64,000 nucleotides of DNA from Streptococcus cuniculipharyngis (GTDB taxonomy: Bacteria > Bacillota > Bacilli > Lactobacillales > Streptococcaceae): assembly GCF_007859195.1 (NCBI RefSeq), contig NZ_VOHL01000001.1, forward strand, positions 62,001 to 126,000. The letters are read 5' to 3'. Every line of letters begins with the position of its first letter. The stretch's first letter is position 1. The notes below the pieces were generated by a model. It did no database searches and was not told where the DNA came from. It worked only from the letters and a program-made list of their open reading frames with translations. Below are positions 17,900-29,610 of this stretch, piece by piece. The translations under genes were made by a program, and so were the position numbers.

Positions 17900-18675
17900 G
17901 AACCATTCAATCACACACCATAGAAGCCATGACTATGCCATTTACCCTCTGTCTGGTCGGTCAGGATAAGCAGGTAGTTACCGAAGCCCTGTCCCAGTTA
18001 GTTGAGCCGGTGACAGAAGAACTAGGTCGGCTAGAGGCAAAATTTTCGCCCTTTTTACCCCATTCCTTGGTGACACAATTTCGTCAAGGACAAGTAAAGG
18101 TCTTATTTGATAAGGAATTTCAGGAGGTCTATACGGCTGTTCAGGCAGCCAAGATTGAAACCGAAGGTTTTTTCAATCCCTATGACCACGATGCTTATGA
18201 TCCGACGGGCTTTGTTAAAGGCTGGATTGTTGAGAAGATTTACCGAAAGTACTTGCTTCCTTTACTAGTTAATCCCTTAATTGAAGCAGTGGCTATCAAT
18301 GGGGCGGGAGATATGCAATTTGCTACGGCTCAATCTAGTGATTTCTCGTGGAAGATTGGGATTGAAAATCCAGATAAGCCACAAGACTTGCTGGCTCAAC
18401 TGACCATGAAAGCTGGAGCAGTGGCCACCTCTGGTTATAGTAAGCGCGGCAGACACTTACGAATTCTTGGTCCAGAAGATTTGAAACAGGTGACGATTAT
18501 TGGTCATAGTCTTAGCTGGGCAGATGTCTGGGCAACAGCCGCCTTATCAGCCGGTCAGACCGTCTTTGATAGATTACTTGTTCAGGAAAAACTGAGCGGC
18601 CTATATATCCATCAAACAGGATTACAATTTTTTAGAAACGGAGAATTTGAAACATGTCAAAAAACCATCATTTGA
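17896..18675 (+). CDS. apbE: FAD:protein FMN transferase (ApbE family)
   Basis: 259 aa, shorter than usual (about 300-350) and without an obvious signal peptide or lipobox, so it may act on the cytoplasmic side or export may need another route. Family motifs are present: DPTGFVKGW, NGAGDMQ, VATSGYSKRG and ADVWATAAL. It transfers FMN from FAD to a Ser or Thr of FMN_bind proteins. It overlaps the FMN-binding gene by four bases (ATGA) and the downstream flavocytochrome gene by 22 bases, so the three are one translationally coupled unit. Confidence 0.82.
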   Translation: MRTIQSHTIEAMTMPFTLCLVGQDKQVVTEALSQLVEPVTEELGRLEAKFSPFLPHSLVTQFRQGQVKVLFDKEFQEVYTAVQAAKIETEGFFNPYDHDAYDPTGFVKGWIVEKIYRKYLLPLLVNPLIEAVAINGAGDMQFATAQSSDFSWKIGIENPDKPQDLLAQLTMKAGAVATSGYSKRGRHLRILGPEDLKQVTIIGHSLSWADVWATAALSAGQTVFDRLLVQEKLSGLYIHQTGLQFFRNGEFETCQKTII

Positions 18676-19937
18676 GAACATTATTGGCTTGGTTGGTAGC
18701 AGTTTTTGTCCTACCCCTGCCATTTCTTTACACCTTTGTTCAAGGTTTACCCGCTGGTATGGAGGGGCAAAAGTTAGCCATTGCTAACGGTATTATTGCC
18801 TATGTGTGGATGCTTTTAGCTATCTATATTGGCACTAAACCAAAATGGTTGGATCGCTTAATCGGTTTGCCAGTGGCTTATATGATTCATGGTATTTTGA
18901 GTATGGTGGCTATTTTTCTAGCTATGTTACATAAGTCGGCTAGTCCTTCCTATGGTTTGATTGCTCTAACTGGGAATATTGCCTTTAATATTTTTCTAGC
19001 CTTGTTATTGTATTCCTTGATTTTTATGGCGGGATGGTTAACTAGTCGTGTGCCTTTTTTGGCAACAATCAAGAAAAAACTCGAGACAACTTTTAAGCAT
19101 GAGGTATCGCTTGCCCTTCACCGATTAAATCTATTGGCTACCTTTTTAATTTTTGTCCATATTCAATTGATTGATTACATTCGGAGCAATGTTCCCTTTA
19201 TGCTGGTTGTTTATCTAGCTACCTTCTTTGTTTTCTTTAGCTATCTTCGCTCTAAGCTAGGGAAAACAGCGCAAGGGGTGCAAGCTCAACTTGTGAGCAA
19301 CCGTCAGCTAGCGGACAATATTCATGAGTTTCGCATTCAGTTGCCAGCCAAACATGATTTGACCTTACGGGCGGGTGACTTTGTTTTTATCTCTTTTCCC
19401 GATATAAAAGGTTTGGAAGAACCCCATCCCTTTTCTTTGGTTAATAATCCTAAAAATAGTTGCGATATTGTCTTAGCCATTCGTGGTGATGGTGATTTTA
19501 CTCGTCAATTACAAGAGTTAGAGGCTCCTGCCCAACTTATGGTTAATGGTGGGTATGGTCTTTATCAAACCATTATTGATGAACAGGCACCGAAAGAAAT
19601 CTTGGCGATTTCAGGTGGCATTGGAATAACACCAATTTTATCCATTGTTGAAGCCAATCCCAATATTAAAACAACTGTTTTCCATGGAGCAAGCACCAAG
19701 GAGGCGCTGCTTTATGAGGAAAAATTCCTAGAATGGTCAAAACGGCCGAATTTTGTCGCCCATCGTCTAGTTGGACGCTTTGAGGAAGAAGAGGTTTTAG
19801 CCAGTTTGCCAAAAGAATTGAATTCAGTGACAGTTTTGATTAGTGGGCCAGCTGCTATGGCTCGTTATTGGATGGCTTGTTTAGAAGCGTATGGTGTGCC
19901 TAAGGGACAGATTTTTTATGAGGAGTTTGGTTGGTAG
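18654..19937 (+). CDS. Ferric-reductase-like transmembrane flavocytochrome (NAD(P)H:flavin electron transfer)
   Basis: 427 aa. The first ~205 residues have about six membrane helices with paired histidines (YMIHG and MLHKS; ALHRLN and FVHIQ) as in heme-binding ferric-reductase domains. Residues about 210-310 form an FAD domain with the HPFSLV motif; the rest is an NAD(P)H domain with ISGGIGITPIL and a C-terminal ISGPAAM. This is the layout of NOX/FRE proteins. Next to an FMN-binding protein and ApbE, it probably moves electrons from cytoplasmic NAD(P)H across the membrane to the flavinylated carrier; the final acceptor is unknown. Confidence 0.8.
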   Translation: MSKNHHLRTLLAWLVAVFVLPLPFLYTFVQGLPAGMEGQKLAIANGIIAYVWMLLAIYIGTKPKWLDRLIGLPVAYMIHGILSMVAIFLAMLHKSASPSYGLIALTGNIAFNIFLALLLYSLIFMAGWLTSRVPFLATIKKKLETTFKHEVSLALHRLNLLATFLIFVHIQLIDYIRSNVPFMLVVYLATFFVFFSYLRSKLGKTAQGVQAQLVSNRQLADNIHEFRIQLPAKHDLTLRAGDFVFISFPDIKGLEEPHPFSLVNNPKNSCDIVLAIRGDGDFTRQLQELEAPAQLMVNGGYGLYQTIIDEQAPKEILAISGGIGITPILSIVEANPNIKTTVFHGASTKEALLYEEKFLEWSKRPNFVAHRLVGRFEEEEVLASLPKELNSVTVLISGPAAMARYWMACLEAYGVPKGQIFYEEFGW

Positions 19938-19957
19938 GCCCTTCGATTTATGATGAT

Positions 19958-19982
19958 AGACCTGTTTGACAGGTCTTTTTTT
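19958..19982 (+). terminator. Terminator of the flavinylation operon
   Basis: AGACCTGT/ACAGGTCT stem, TTG loop, T6. Confidence 0.88.
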
Positions 19983-20051
19983 AATTTTGAAAAGGGGATA
20001 GGGACTAGACCTCTCTGTTTGGTTTGACTATTTTAGTCTCATTTGTGCAGG

Positions 20052-20089
20052 AAAGGCTAGGTATGATGGCAATAACTCCTAGCTTTTTT
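20052..20089 (+). terminator. Second terminator-like hairpin before ligA
   Basis: AAGGCTAGG pairs with CCTAGCTTT (one G-U) over a 16-base loop and runs into T6. It is either a back-up terminator or the 3' end of a short untranslated RNA from 19985-20089; I found no convincing promoter for such an RNA. Confidence 0.5.
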
Positions 20090-20100
20090 ATTCTGATTTT

Positions 20101-22094
<1,994 letters not shown>

Positions 22095-22095
22095 G

Positions 22096-23124
22096 ATGGC
22101 AAAACAAGTAAAACGAGCACGATTAATCTATAATCCTGTGTCAGGTCAGGAAATGATGAAAAAGCACGTTGCGGAAGTTCTCACAATTTTAGAAGATTTA
22201 GGTTATGAAACGTCAACCTTTCAAACAACAGCCGAAGAAAATTCGGCTAAAGATGAAGCAACACGAGCAGGATTGGTTGGATTTGATTTGGTTATTGCAG
22301 CGGGAGGCGATGGCACCATTAATGAAGTTGTTAATGGTATTGCTCCACTAGACAAGCGACCTCGCATGGCTATCATCCCGACTGGAACGACCAATGATTT
22401 TGCACGTGCCCTAAAAATTCCTCGGGGAAATCCGGTAGAAGCCGCCAAGATAATTGGTAAACACCAGATTATCCAACAAGACATTGGTCTGGCCTATGAT
22501 GAGAATTACTTTATTAACATCGCAGCAGCAGGTAGTTTGAGTGAGCTGACCTATAGTGTCCCTAGCCAGTTAAAAACCATTTTCGGTTATTTGGCTTATT
22601 TGGCTAAGGGGGTTGAATTATTGCCCCGAGTTAGCAATGTTCCCGTTAAAATTAGCCATGATGGTGGTGTTTTTGAAGGGGATGTCTCTATGATTTTTGT
22701 CGCTCTGACCAATTCGGTTGGTGGTTTTGAGCAAATTGCTCCGGATGCTAAACTGGATGATGGTAATTTTACCTTAATTTTGGTCAAAACGGATAATTTG
22801 TTGGAAATTAGTCACCTGATTCGCTTGGTTATTCAAGGGGGCAAGCATATTGAAGATCGGCGGATTGAATACATTAAGACCAGTCAGTTGACGATTGAGC
22901 CCCAGAGCGACCAGCGCATGATGATTAATTTGGATGGGGAATATGGTGGAGATGCTCCGATTACCTTGAAAAATCTAAAAAATCATATTGAATTTTTTGC
23001 CAATACTGACGAAATCTCGGATGACGCCATCAGTCAAGACCCAAGTGAAGCAGAGTACAAGGAATTTGTTGCTAAATTTGCCCACGAGGTAGAAGATTTA
23101 GAAAGTCGCAATGAGGTCAACTAG
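22096..23124 (+). CDS. dgkB: Diacylglycerol kinase, soluble DgkB type
   Basis: 342 aa. A DAGK catalytic domain with the nucleotide-binding pattern AGGDGTINEVVNG (about 71-83) and PTGTTNDFARAL (about 93-104). In Gram-positives this lipid kinase phosphorylates the diacylglycerol released by lipoteichoic acid synthesis and returns it to phospholipid synthesis. An acidic tail of about 30 residues (EDLESRNE end) follows the domain. It starts one base after the ligA stop (TAGG-ATG) and overlaps the beginning of the pulA frame region, so it is co-transcribed with both. Confidence 0.88.
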   Translation: MAKQVKRARLIYNPVSGQEMMKKHVAEVLTILEDLGYETSTFQTTAEENSAKDEATRAGLVGFDLVIAAGGDGTINEVVNGIAPLDKRPRMAIIPTGTTNDFARALKIPRGNPVEAAKIIGKHQIIQQDIGLAYDENYFINIAAAGSLSELTYSVPSQLKTIFGYLAYLAKGVELLPRVSNVPVKISHDGGVFEGDVSMIFVALTNSVGGFEQIAPDAKLDDGNFTLILVKTDNLLEISHLIRLVIQGGKHIEDRRIEYIKTSQLTIEPQSDQRMMINLDGEYGGDAPITLKNLKNHIEFFANTDEISDDAISQDPSEAEYKEFVAKFAHEVEDLESRNEVN

Positions 23125-23125
23125 G

Positions 23126-25366
23126 ATGAAAAATACCTTGATAGTGCATTATCATGCTCGATCAGCCCAAGCAAAGAAGAGCCAGATTTGGCAATGGCAG
23201 GACGGTCAAGAGGGATTTGACTGTCTTTTTAACAAGCAAGACAGTTTTGGGCGTGTTGCCACCCTAACTTATTGCTCCCAGTCTCCCTTATCTCAGGTGT
23301 ATTTTTTACTAAAACATCAGGATTTTACCTGGCAAAGCCGTGATTTTTTGGTCAACTTAGAAGTGGGGGAACCTTTGACCCATGTTTGGTTGGTTGAAGG
23401 GGACGACACCTTATATTATTCTAGACAGGCGGCAATTAGCAGTCCCTCCTATCGTTTTTCTCAGCCGGATGCCTTTGACATGGTTCTTAAGGCTAGTGAA
23501 TTTGATCGGCAATGGGGCTATGCGGGTTGGCTAGGAGTGGAGTACACAAGGGAGCAAACAGAGTTTCGCCTCTGGGCACCAACTGCCAGTCGGGTAGACT
23601 TACTCTTGTACCGGGACTGGACAGATGACAGTCAGTTAGTAGAGCAACTCCCTATGCAGCGTGGTAAAACCGTTGATTTTAGTAATCATGCTCATAATAC
23701 GCAAGGCGTTTGGTTTTGCACCGTCAAGCAAGATGTAGCTAACCATGCTTATGTTTATCGCTTGTATGATGCAGATGGAACTTACCGTGACAGTCGTGAC
23801 CCATATATGATTGCTGGCAATAGGCAGGGTAGCCGTTCGGTTATCTTGCGACAGGAAGACAGATCACCTGAAGGGTTTAAGGTTGTTCACGGTCTTGCAG
23901 CCCCTTGGCGTTTAAGCAATCCAAACCAGGCAGTCATTATGGAAATGCACTTGAGAGATTTTTCAAAATCAAAAACCTCGGGAGTTGATAGAGATAAACG
24001 AGGTAAGTTTCTAGGAGCCTGCCAAAAAGGAACCAAAAATCAATGGGGTGATGCAACGTGCTTTGATTACCTCTCATCCTTGGGCATTAATTATATTCAA
24101 CTTCAACCGATTTTTGACCATCATCAAACCTTGGATGAAGAAGGAAACTATGCTTATAATTGGGGTTATGACCCTGAAAATTATAATCGGCCCACCCCTA
24201 TTTTTTCTAGCGACCCCTCCCATCCTGTAGCAGCCATTGTGGAGCTGAAAACGTTGATTCAACGTTACCATAAAGCTGGAATTGGTGTCATTATGGATGT
24301 CGTTTATAACCATACTTATTCTTCTAGGAGTTCTGCTTTCCAGCTAACGGTTCCCGATTATTACTATCGAATGACAGCTGATGGGTCTTTTGAAAACGGC
24401 TCGGGTTGTGGTAATGAAATCGCTAGTGAAAAGGAAATGGTACGAAAATACCTCTTGGATTCCATACGTTTTTGGATTGAAGAATACCATATTGATGGTT
24501 TTCGGTTTGACCTCATGGGCTTACATGATGTTGAGACCATGAGAGCTATTCGTCAATTGGTTGATGCGATTGACCCCAATATTCTCCTCTATGGTGAGGG
24601 TTGGGACCTGGGAAGGACCCTGGAAGATCGGCAAAAGGCTAAAAAAGCTAATGCAGACCTGTTACCAGGAATTGGTTTTTTCAATGATGACGGGCGTAAT
24701 GCCATCAAGGGGGCGGAGGTTTACGGACATTTTCAAGGGGGATTTGTCTCTGGTGAGGCAACCGTGACCGCCTTGTTTGAATTGGTCAAGGGAGGGCGGT
24801 ATTTTGCCCCCTATCAAAAGCCTAGTCAGGTGGTTAACTATATTGAAGCCCATGATAATTATAATTTAAATGATCTGCTTTGGGAGTTACACCCGACTGA
24901 TAGTTCTCAAGAACATTTGCGACGCCTTGAGGTGGCCAATGTTTTAAACCTCCTATTGCCAGGCATGACTTTTATGCAGTTGGGACAAGAGTTCTGCCGG
25001 AGCAAGTGCACTCCAACAGGTAAGGATGGTCGGCTAACAGAGCAGGACAGGCAATACGCCATGAATTCTTATAATGCCCCTGATCGGGTCAACCAAATTG
25101 ATTGGCGATTGGTAACCAAGCATCAAGAGACGATTAACTTGGTTAAGGAAGCCATTAGACTGAAATTGAGTGATGATTTATTGACTTGTCAAGAATTTAG
25201 CCAATTAGAAACTATTTTGCAGCTAGAGAGCTTAAGTGAGGAACAATTGGTTTATCGATTGACAGGAAGCAATCGTTCTTACCAAATTAAATTAGAAAAT
25301 CAGCAAAAAAATCCTAAAATAACTGTGACAAATATTCAGAAAAGTGCTATAATAAATGTAGATTAA
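23126..25366 (+). CDS. pulA: Type I pullulanase (glycogen debranching)
   Basis: 746 aa from the ATG at 23126, chosen because GAGG lies nine bases upstream; a further in-frame ATG at 23111 has no better site. There is no signal peptide, so it is cytoplasmic and acts on glycogen or maltodextrins rather than on external pullulan. It carries an N-terminal beta-sandwich/CBM48 region (FRLWAPTAS, about 135-150), then a GH13 barrel: YNWGYDP, DVVYNH, GFRFDLMG with the nucleophile Asp, YGEGWD with the acid Glu, and EAHDN. It cleaves alpha-1,6 branches so that GlgP can continue. Its last codons contain the promoter for glgB. Confidence 0.92.
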   Translation: MKNTLIVHYHARSAQAKKSQIWQWQDGQEGFDCLFNKQDSFGRVATLTYCSQSPLSQVYFLLKHQDFTWQSRDFLVNLEVGEPLTHVWLVEGDDTLYYSRQAAISSPSYRFSQPDAFDMVLKASEFDRQWGYAGWLGVEYTREQTEFRLWAPTASRVDLLLYRDWTDDSQLVEQLPMQRGKTVDFSNHAHNTQGVWFCTVKQDVANHAYVYRLYDADGTYRDSRDPYMIAGNRQGSRSVILRQEDRSPEGFKVVHGLAAPWRLSNPNQAVIMEMHLRDFSKSKTSGVDRDKRGKFLGACQKGTKNQWGDATCFDYLSSLGINYIQLQPIFDHHQTLDEEGNYAYNWGYDPENYNRPTPIFSSDPSHPVAAIVELKTLIQRYHKAGIGVIMDVVYNHTYSSRSSAFQLTVPDYYYRMTADGSFENGSGCGNEIASEKEMVRKYLLDSIRFWIEEYHIDGFRFDLMGLHDVETMRAIRQLVDAIDPNILLYGEGWDLGRTLEDRQKAKKANADLLPGIGFFNDDGRNAIKGAEVYGHFQGGFVSGEATVTALFELVKGGRYFAPYQKPSQVVNYIEAHDNYNLNDLLWELHPTDSSQEHLRRLEVANVLNLLLPGMTFMQLGQEFCRSKCTPTGKDGRLTEQDRQYAMNSYNAPDRVNQIDWRLVTKHQETINLVKEAIRLKLSDDLLTCQEFSQLETILQLESLSEEQLVYRLTGSNRSYQIKLENQQKNPKITVTNIQKSAIINVD
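25325..25353 (+). promoter_or_regulatory. glgBCDAP promoter inside the end of pulA
   Basis: -35 GTGACA (25325-25330), 17-base spacer, extended -10 TGCTATAAT (25345-25353). Predicted start near 25360, about 100 bases before glgB. Confidence 0.6.
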
Positions 25367-25375
25367 AAAATGTTT

Positions 25376-25437
25376 AAAAAAGCCCTTTGAAAAAAGAAAA
25401 AAGTCCAAGAGATTGGGCTTTTTTTGCTTTAAAGCCG
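25376..25437 (+). promoter_or_regulatory. Attenuator-like leader of glgB
   Basis: AAAAAAGCCC (ending 25385) can pair with GGGCTTTTTTT (from 25415) to form a terminator; GGCTTT (25416-25421) can instead pair with AAAGCC (25431-25436). The two hairpins exclude each other. A six-codon frame ATG...TGA (25370-25390, MFKKAL) spans the first arm but lacks a ribosome site. If it is not an attenuator it is simply the pulA terminator. Confidence 0.5.
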
Positions 25438-25461
25438 TTCATTAGTGGGAGGTGGTTAGTT

Positions 25462-27327
25462 ATGGTTAAGGAAACCATAAGAACATTTTTGACAGGAGAA
25501 AATTTTCATTTACAAGATTTTTTAGGTGCTCATCCAGGACAGAAAGATGGCAAGGACGGATACTATTTTAGGGTTTGGGCCCCACAGGCAGAGAAAGTCA
25601 GTGTGATTGGAGATTTTACAACTTGGTTTGAGTCTCCCTTAGAGATGACCCGGTTAGATGGTGGGATTTGGCAGACCTTTGCACCGGCTCAAGATGGGCA
25701 GATTTATAAATATCTGGTTCAGCGACAAGGAGGGCAAGTTGTTGAAAAAATTGATCCCTTTGCTAGGTATTTCGAGCAACGACCGGCTACAGGGGCTGTC
25801 TTGATTCCTTCAACTTCCAAAAAATGGAAGGATAGTCTTTGGCTAGGTAGGCGAAAACGTTTTGGATTTAAAGATAGGCCGGTCAATATTTATGAGGTTC
25901 ATGCGAGTTCCTGGAAAAAAGGGCAGACCTTTGCTCAACTAAAGGACCAGCTAATCCCTTATCTGGTTGAAATGAATTATACTCATGTAGAATTTATGCC
26001 CTTAATGGCTCATCCCTTAGACAAGAGCTGGGGCTATCAATTAATGGGGTATTTTGCTTTTGAAGCAAGTTACGGCCGACCGGAAGATTTTCAAGATTTT
26101 GTTGAAACCTGCCACCTCAATAATATTGGTGTGATTGTTGACTGGGTGCCTGGCCATTTTACGCAAAATGACGATGCTCTAGCCTATTATGACGGTACTC
26201 CCACCTTTGAATACAGAGACCATGACCGGGCTCATAATTATCGCTGGGGGGCGCTTAATTTTGATTTAGGAAAAAATGAAGTTCAGTCTTTTTTGATTTC
26301 CAGCCTTCTGTACTGGGTAGAGCAGTTTCATATTGATGGGATTCGAGTGGATGCAGTGAGTAGCATGCTTTATCTAGATTACGATGATGGGCCTTGGCAA
26401 CCCAATGAAGATGGCAGTAACCGTAACCGGCAAGGCTATTCTTTCTTACAAAAATTAAATGGCGTCATGAAGCATCACTATCCGGAGGTGATGATGATTG
26501 CAGAAGAAGCAACAGCTGACACGCCAATCACGAGTCCGATTTCAGATGGTGGTCTAGGCTTTGATTACAAATGGAATATGGGCTGGATGAATGATACGTT
26601 GCGTTTCTACGAGTTGGATCCGATTTACCGGCAATATGAGTTCAATTTATTGACCTTTAGTTTTATGTACTGTTTTAAGGAAAATTTTGTTCTACCATTT
26701 TCACATGATGAGGTTGTTCACGGAAAAAAAAGCCTGATGCACAAGATGTGGGGCAGTCGAGAGCAGCAATTTTCTGGTCTGCGAAACCTATATGCCTATC
26801 AGATCTGTCATCCAGGAAAGAAACTTCTCTTTATGGGGGGAGAGTTTGGTCAATTTTTGGAATGGAAATATGACCAGGAATTAGAATGGGGCAATTTAGC
26901 CGAAGCAGATGGCCTCAATCAGAAAATGCACGATTTTACCGCTCAGCTTAATCGGTTTTATCGTGAGCATAAGGCCTTATGGCAAATTGACGATTCTTAT
27001 CAGGGATTAGAGGTTATTGATGCCGATAACAAGGCAGAGAGTGTCCTATCTTTTATTCGTAAGACAGATAAGGGGGAACTCTTGGTATGTGTCTTTAATT
27101 TAACCCCCGTTGAGCGTCAGGAATTTACCATAGGGGTTCCTGTTCCAGGAATTTATGAGGAAGTGTTTAATACAGAACTAGATAGATATGGAGGGAGTTG
27201 GAAAGAAGGCAATAGTAATAAAAAAACAGAAACGAGACTATGGAAAGACTATCCCTACCGCTTGACCTTTACTCTGCCCGCTTTAGGGGCTAGTATTTGG
27301 AAAATTAAACGTCGTTTTCGGAAGTAA
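25462..27327 (+). CDS. glgB: 1,4-alpha-glucan (glycogen) branching enzyme
   Basis: 621 aa from the ATG at 25462, which has a GGGAGG ribosome site; earlier in-frame ATGs lie in the attenuator. It makes alpha-1,6 branches in glycogen. A CBM48 domain comes first ([19 protein letters not shown]), then the GH13 catalytic domain: [11 protein letters not shown]-type barrel segment, [15 protein letters not shown] with the nucleophile Asp, MIAEEA with the acid Glu and [11 protein letters not shown]; a C-terminal beta domain ends the protein. First gene of the glgBCDAP operon. Confidence 0.94.
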   Translation: MVKETIRTFLTGENFHLQDFLGAHPGQKDGKDGYYFRVWAPQAEKVSVIGDFTTWFESPLEMTRLDGGIWQTFAPAQDGQIYKYLVQRQGGQVVEKIDPFARYFEQRPATGAVLIPSTSKKWKDSLWLGRRKRFGFKDRPVNIYEVHASSWKKGQTFAQLKDQLIPYLVEMNYTHVEFMPLMAHPLDKSWGYQLMGYFAFEASYGRPEDFQDFVETCHLNNIGVIVDWVPGHFTQNDDALAYYDGTPTFEYRDHDRAHNYRWGALNFDLGKNEVQSFLISSLLYWVEQFHIDGIRVDAVSSMLYLDYDDGPWQPNEDGSNRNRQGYSFLQKLNGVMKHHYPEVMMIAEEATADTPITSPISDGGLGFDYKWNMGWMNDTLRFYELDPIYRQYEFNLLTFSFMYCFKENFVLPFSHDEVVHGKKSLMHKMWGSREQQFSGLRNLYAYQICHPGKKLLFMGGEFGQFLEWKYDQELEWGNLAEADGLNQKMHDFTAQLNRFYREHKALWQIDDSYQGLEVIDADNKAESVLSFIRKTDKGELLVCVFNLTPVERQEFTIGVPVPGIYEEVFNTELDRYGGSWKEGNSNKKTETRLWKDYPYRLTFTLPALGASIWKIKRRFRK

Positions 27328-27347
27328 CATTAGGAAGGAATACATCT

Positions 27348-28487
27348 ATGAAGAATGAAATGTTAGCACTTATCCTTGCCGGAGGTCAAGGAACTCGTCT
27401 TGGCAAATTAACTCAAAACATTGCCAAACCAGCTGTTCAATTTGGTGGGAGATACCGTATTATTGATTTTGCCTTGTCCAATTGCGCCAATTCAGGGATT
27501 AATAATGTTGGTGTCATTACGCAGTACCAACCTTTGGTATTGAATAGCCATATCGGTAACGGTTCTGCTTGGGGCTTAGATGGAGTGGATTCCGGAGCAA
27601 CAATTTTACAACCTTATTCAGCGACCGAGGGTAACCGTTGGTTTCAAGGGACTAGTCATGCGATTTATCAAAATATTGATTATATTGATAGCTTAAATCC
27701 AGAATACGTGTTGATTTTGTCGGGAGACCACATTTACAAGATGGATTATGATGAGATGTTGCAAACCCATAAGGATAACCTAGCAAGTCTGACCGTAGCA
27801 GTTATTGATGTGCCACTGAAAGAAGCCAGTCGTTTTGGGATTATGAACACAGATTCAAATGACCGCATTGTTGAATTTGAAGAAAAGCCAGCTCACCCCA
27901 AATCGACCAAAGCTTCCATGGGGATTTACATCTTTAACTGGGCAAGATTACGTACCATGTTGATTGATGCAGAGAAAAATAATGTTGAGATGTCCGATTT
28001 TGGTCAGCATGTGATTCCAGCCTACTTGGATGGTGGTGAGCGTGTCTATACTTACAATTTCCAAGGCTACTGGAAGGATGTGGGGACTATTGAATCACTT
28101 TGGGAAGCTAATATGGAATATATTGCCGTTGATAATGCCCTAGACAGTCGGGATAGGAGTTGGAAGATTTATTCTAAGAACTTAATTGCACCACCTAATT
28201 TTATTACTGCCGATGCGACGGTCAAGGATTCCTTAGTTGTGGATGGTTGTTTTGTAGCTGGAACGGTAGAGCACTCCATCTTGTCAACTAATGTTCAAGT
28301 TAAAGAAGGTGCTGAAATTAAAGACAGTTTTATCATGTCAGGTGTTAAGATTGGAGTAGGAGCCAAGATTACACGTGCTATTATTGGTGAAGGCGCAATT
28401 ATCAGTGATGGTGTAGTGATTGACGGAACAGGCCAAGTACAAGTTGTTGGCTATAATGAAACAGTGGGGGTACCAAATGAAAATTGA
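27348..28487 (+). CDS. glgC: Glucose-1-phosphate adenylyltransferase, catalytic subunit
   Basis: 379 aa. It makes ADP-glucose, the glycogen precursor, from glucose-1-phosphate and ATP. The nucleotide-binding loop [11 protein letters not shown], the DHIYKMDY segment and [10 protein letters not shown] (glucose-1-phosphate site) are intact, and a C-terminal left-handed beta-helix of hexapeptide repeats follows. It is expected to form a mixed tetramer with GlgD. It overlaps glgD by 11 bases. Confidence 0.94.
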   Translation: MKNEMLALILAGGQGTRLGKLTQNIAKPAVQFGGRYRIIDFALSNCANSGINNVGVITQYQPLVLNSHIGNGSAWGLDGVDSGATILQPYSATEGNRWFQGTSHAIYQNIDYIDSLNPEYVLILSGDHIYKMDYDEMLQTHKDNLASLTVAVIDVPLKEASRFGIMNTDSNDRIVEFEEKPAHPKSTKASMGIYIFNWARLRTMLIDAEKNNVEMSDFGQHVIPAYLDGGERVYTYNFQGYWKDVGTIESLWEANMEYIAVDNALDSRDRSWKIYSKNLIAPPNFITADATVKDSLVVDGCFVAGTVEHSILSTNVQVKEGAEIKDSFIMSGVKIGVGAKITRAIIGEGAIISDGVVIDGTGQVQVVGYNETVGVPNEN

Positions 28488-29610
28488 TAAATATTCTGCC
28501 ATCCTGGGCAATGCAATCGGCTATAATGATATGTCAGGCCTAACCGATAAACGACCATTAGCTAACCTCCCCTTTGATGGGAAATATCGCCTGATTGATT
28601 TTCAGTTATCTAGTTTAGCTAATGCAGGAATTCGGAGTGTTTACGGGATTTTCCGAGGTCAAAATATTCGTTCTGTTTTTGATCACATTCGTAGTGGTCG
28701 TGAGTGGGGCTTTCATACCTTGCTCAGCCACTATTTCCTAGGATTTTATAACACAGTCGGGGGAGAAGAGGTCGCAGATCGCGATTATTACGAGCAGGTC
28801 TTGACCTACTTGAAACGCTCTGGCTCAAATCAAACCATCTATATGACTTGTGATATTCTCTGTAATATTAATCTAGAAGAGGTTATCCATCTTCATAATG
28901 CCAGCAAGCGTAATATCACGGTTGTTTACAAAAAACTTCCCAAGACCTCTCTATCGCCTGCCAATGAGATTTTAGCCATTGATGATTTTGATAATATCGT
29001 TGGTAAAAAAGAAATGTCTGAAGGCAGTGACCTTGAGCCAATGTCAGTTGATATTTATGTGGTTAATACCCCTTGGTTGATTGAAAAACTAGAAGAAGAA
29101 TCGAAGCAGGAAAATCCACGCAAACTACGTTACCTCTTGCGAGATTTGATTGTAACGGAAGAATCTCTGGCTTTTGAATACACAGGTTACCTGGCGAATA
29201 TCTGTTCAGTCAAGTCTTACTATGATGCGAATATGGATATGCTAGATCCCCAAAAATTCTATTCGCTTCTCTATTCCAACCAAAAAGTGTATACTAGAGT
29301 AAAAAATGAAGAATCAACTTACTTTGATCAGTCATCAAAAGTGAGTAATTCTCAATTTGCCTCTGGTAGTGTGATTAAGGGGCAAGTAGATCATTCTATT
29401 GTTTCTCGTGGTTGCTTGATTGAGGAGGGCGCCCAGGTGGTCGGTAGTTTAATCTTTCCTAAGGTAACTATTGGTCAGAATGTTGTGCTTGAATATGCTA
29501 TTGTTGATAAGGGTGTGACCATTGATGCTGGTGTTACGATTCGTGGAACAGCTGAACAACCGGTAGTTGTTTCTAAAGGACAGCGAGTGAAAGAGGATAT
29601 TATCGTATGA
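28477..29610 (+). CDS. glgD: Glucose-1-phosphate adenylyltransferase, GlgD regulatory subunit
   Basis: 377 aa from the ATG at 28477 with a GTGGGGG ribosome site, inside the end of glgC. It is homologous to GlgC, but the catalytic loop is replaced ([14 protein letters not shown] in place of GGxGTRLxxLT), so it is probably not active alone. In Firmicutes with both genes GlgD raises the activity and alters the regulation of GlgC. The C-terminal beta-helix is conserved. It overlaps glgA by four bases. Confidence 0.92.
   Translation: MKIDKYSAILGNAIGYNDMSGLTDKRPLANLPFDGKYRLIDFQLSSLANAGIRSVYGIFRGQNIRSVFDHIRSGREWGFHTLLSHYFLGFYNTVGGEEVADRDYYEQVLTYLKRSGSNQTIYMTCDILCNINLEEVIHLHNASKRNITVVYKKLPKTSLSPANEILAIDDFDNIVGKKEMSEGSDLEPMSVDIYVVNTPWLIEKLEEESKQENPRKLRYLLRDLIVTEESLAFEYTGYLANICSVKSYYDANMDMLDPQKFYSLLYSNQKVYTRVKNEESTYFDQSSKVSNSQFASGSVIKGQVDHSIVSRGCLIEEGAQVVGSLIFPKVTIGQNVVLEYAIVDKGVTIDAGVTIRGTAEQPVVVSKGQRVKEDIIV

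Noticed and set aside
19985-20089. A small RNA gene before ligA
   Set aside because: A terminator-like hairpin is present, but no convincing promoter was found, so it is listed only as a terminator.
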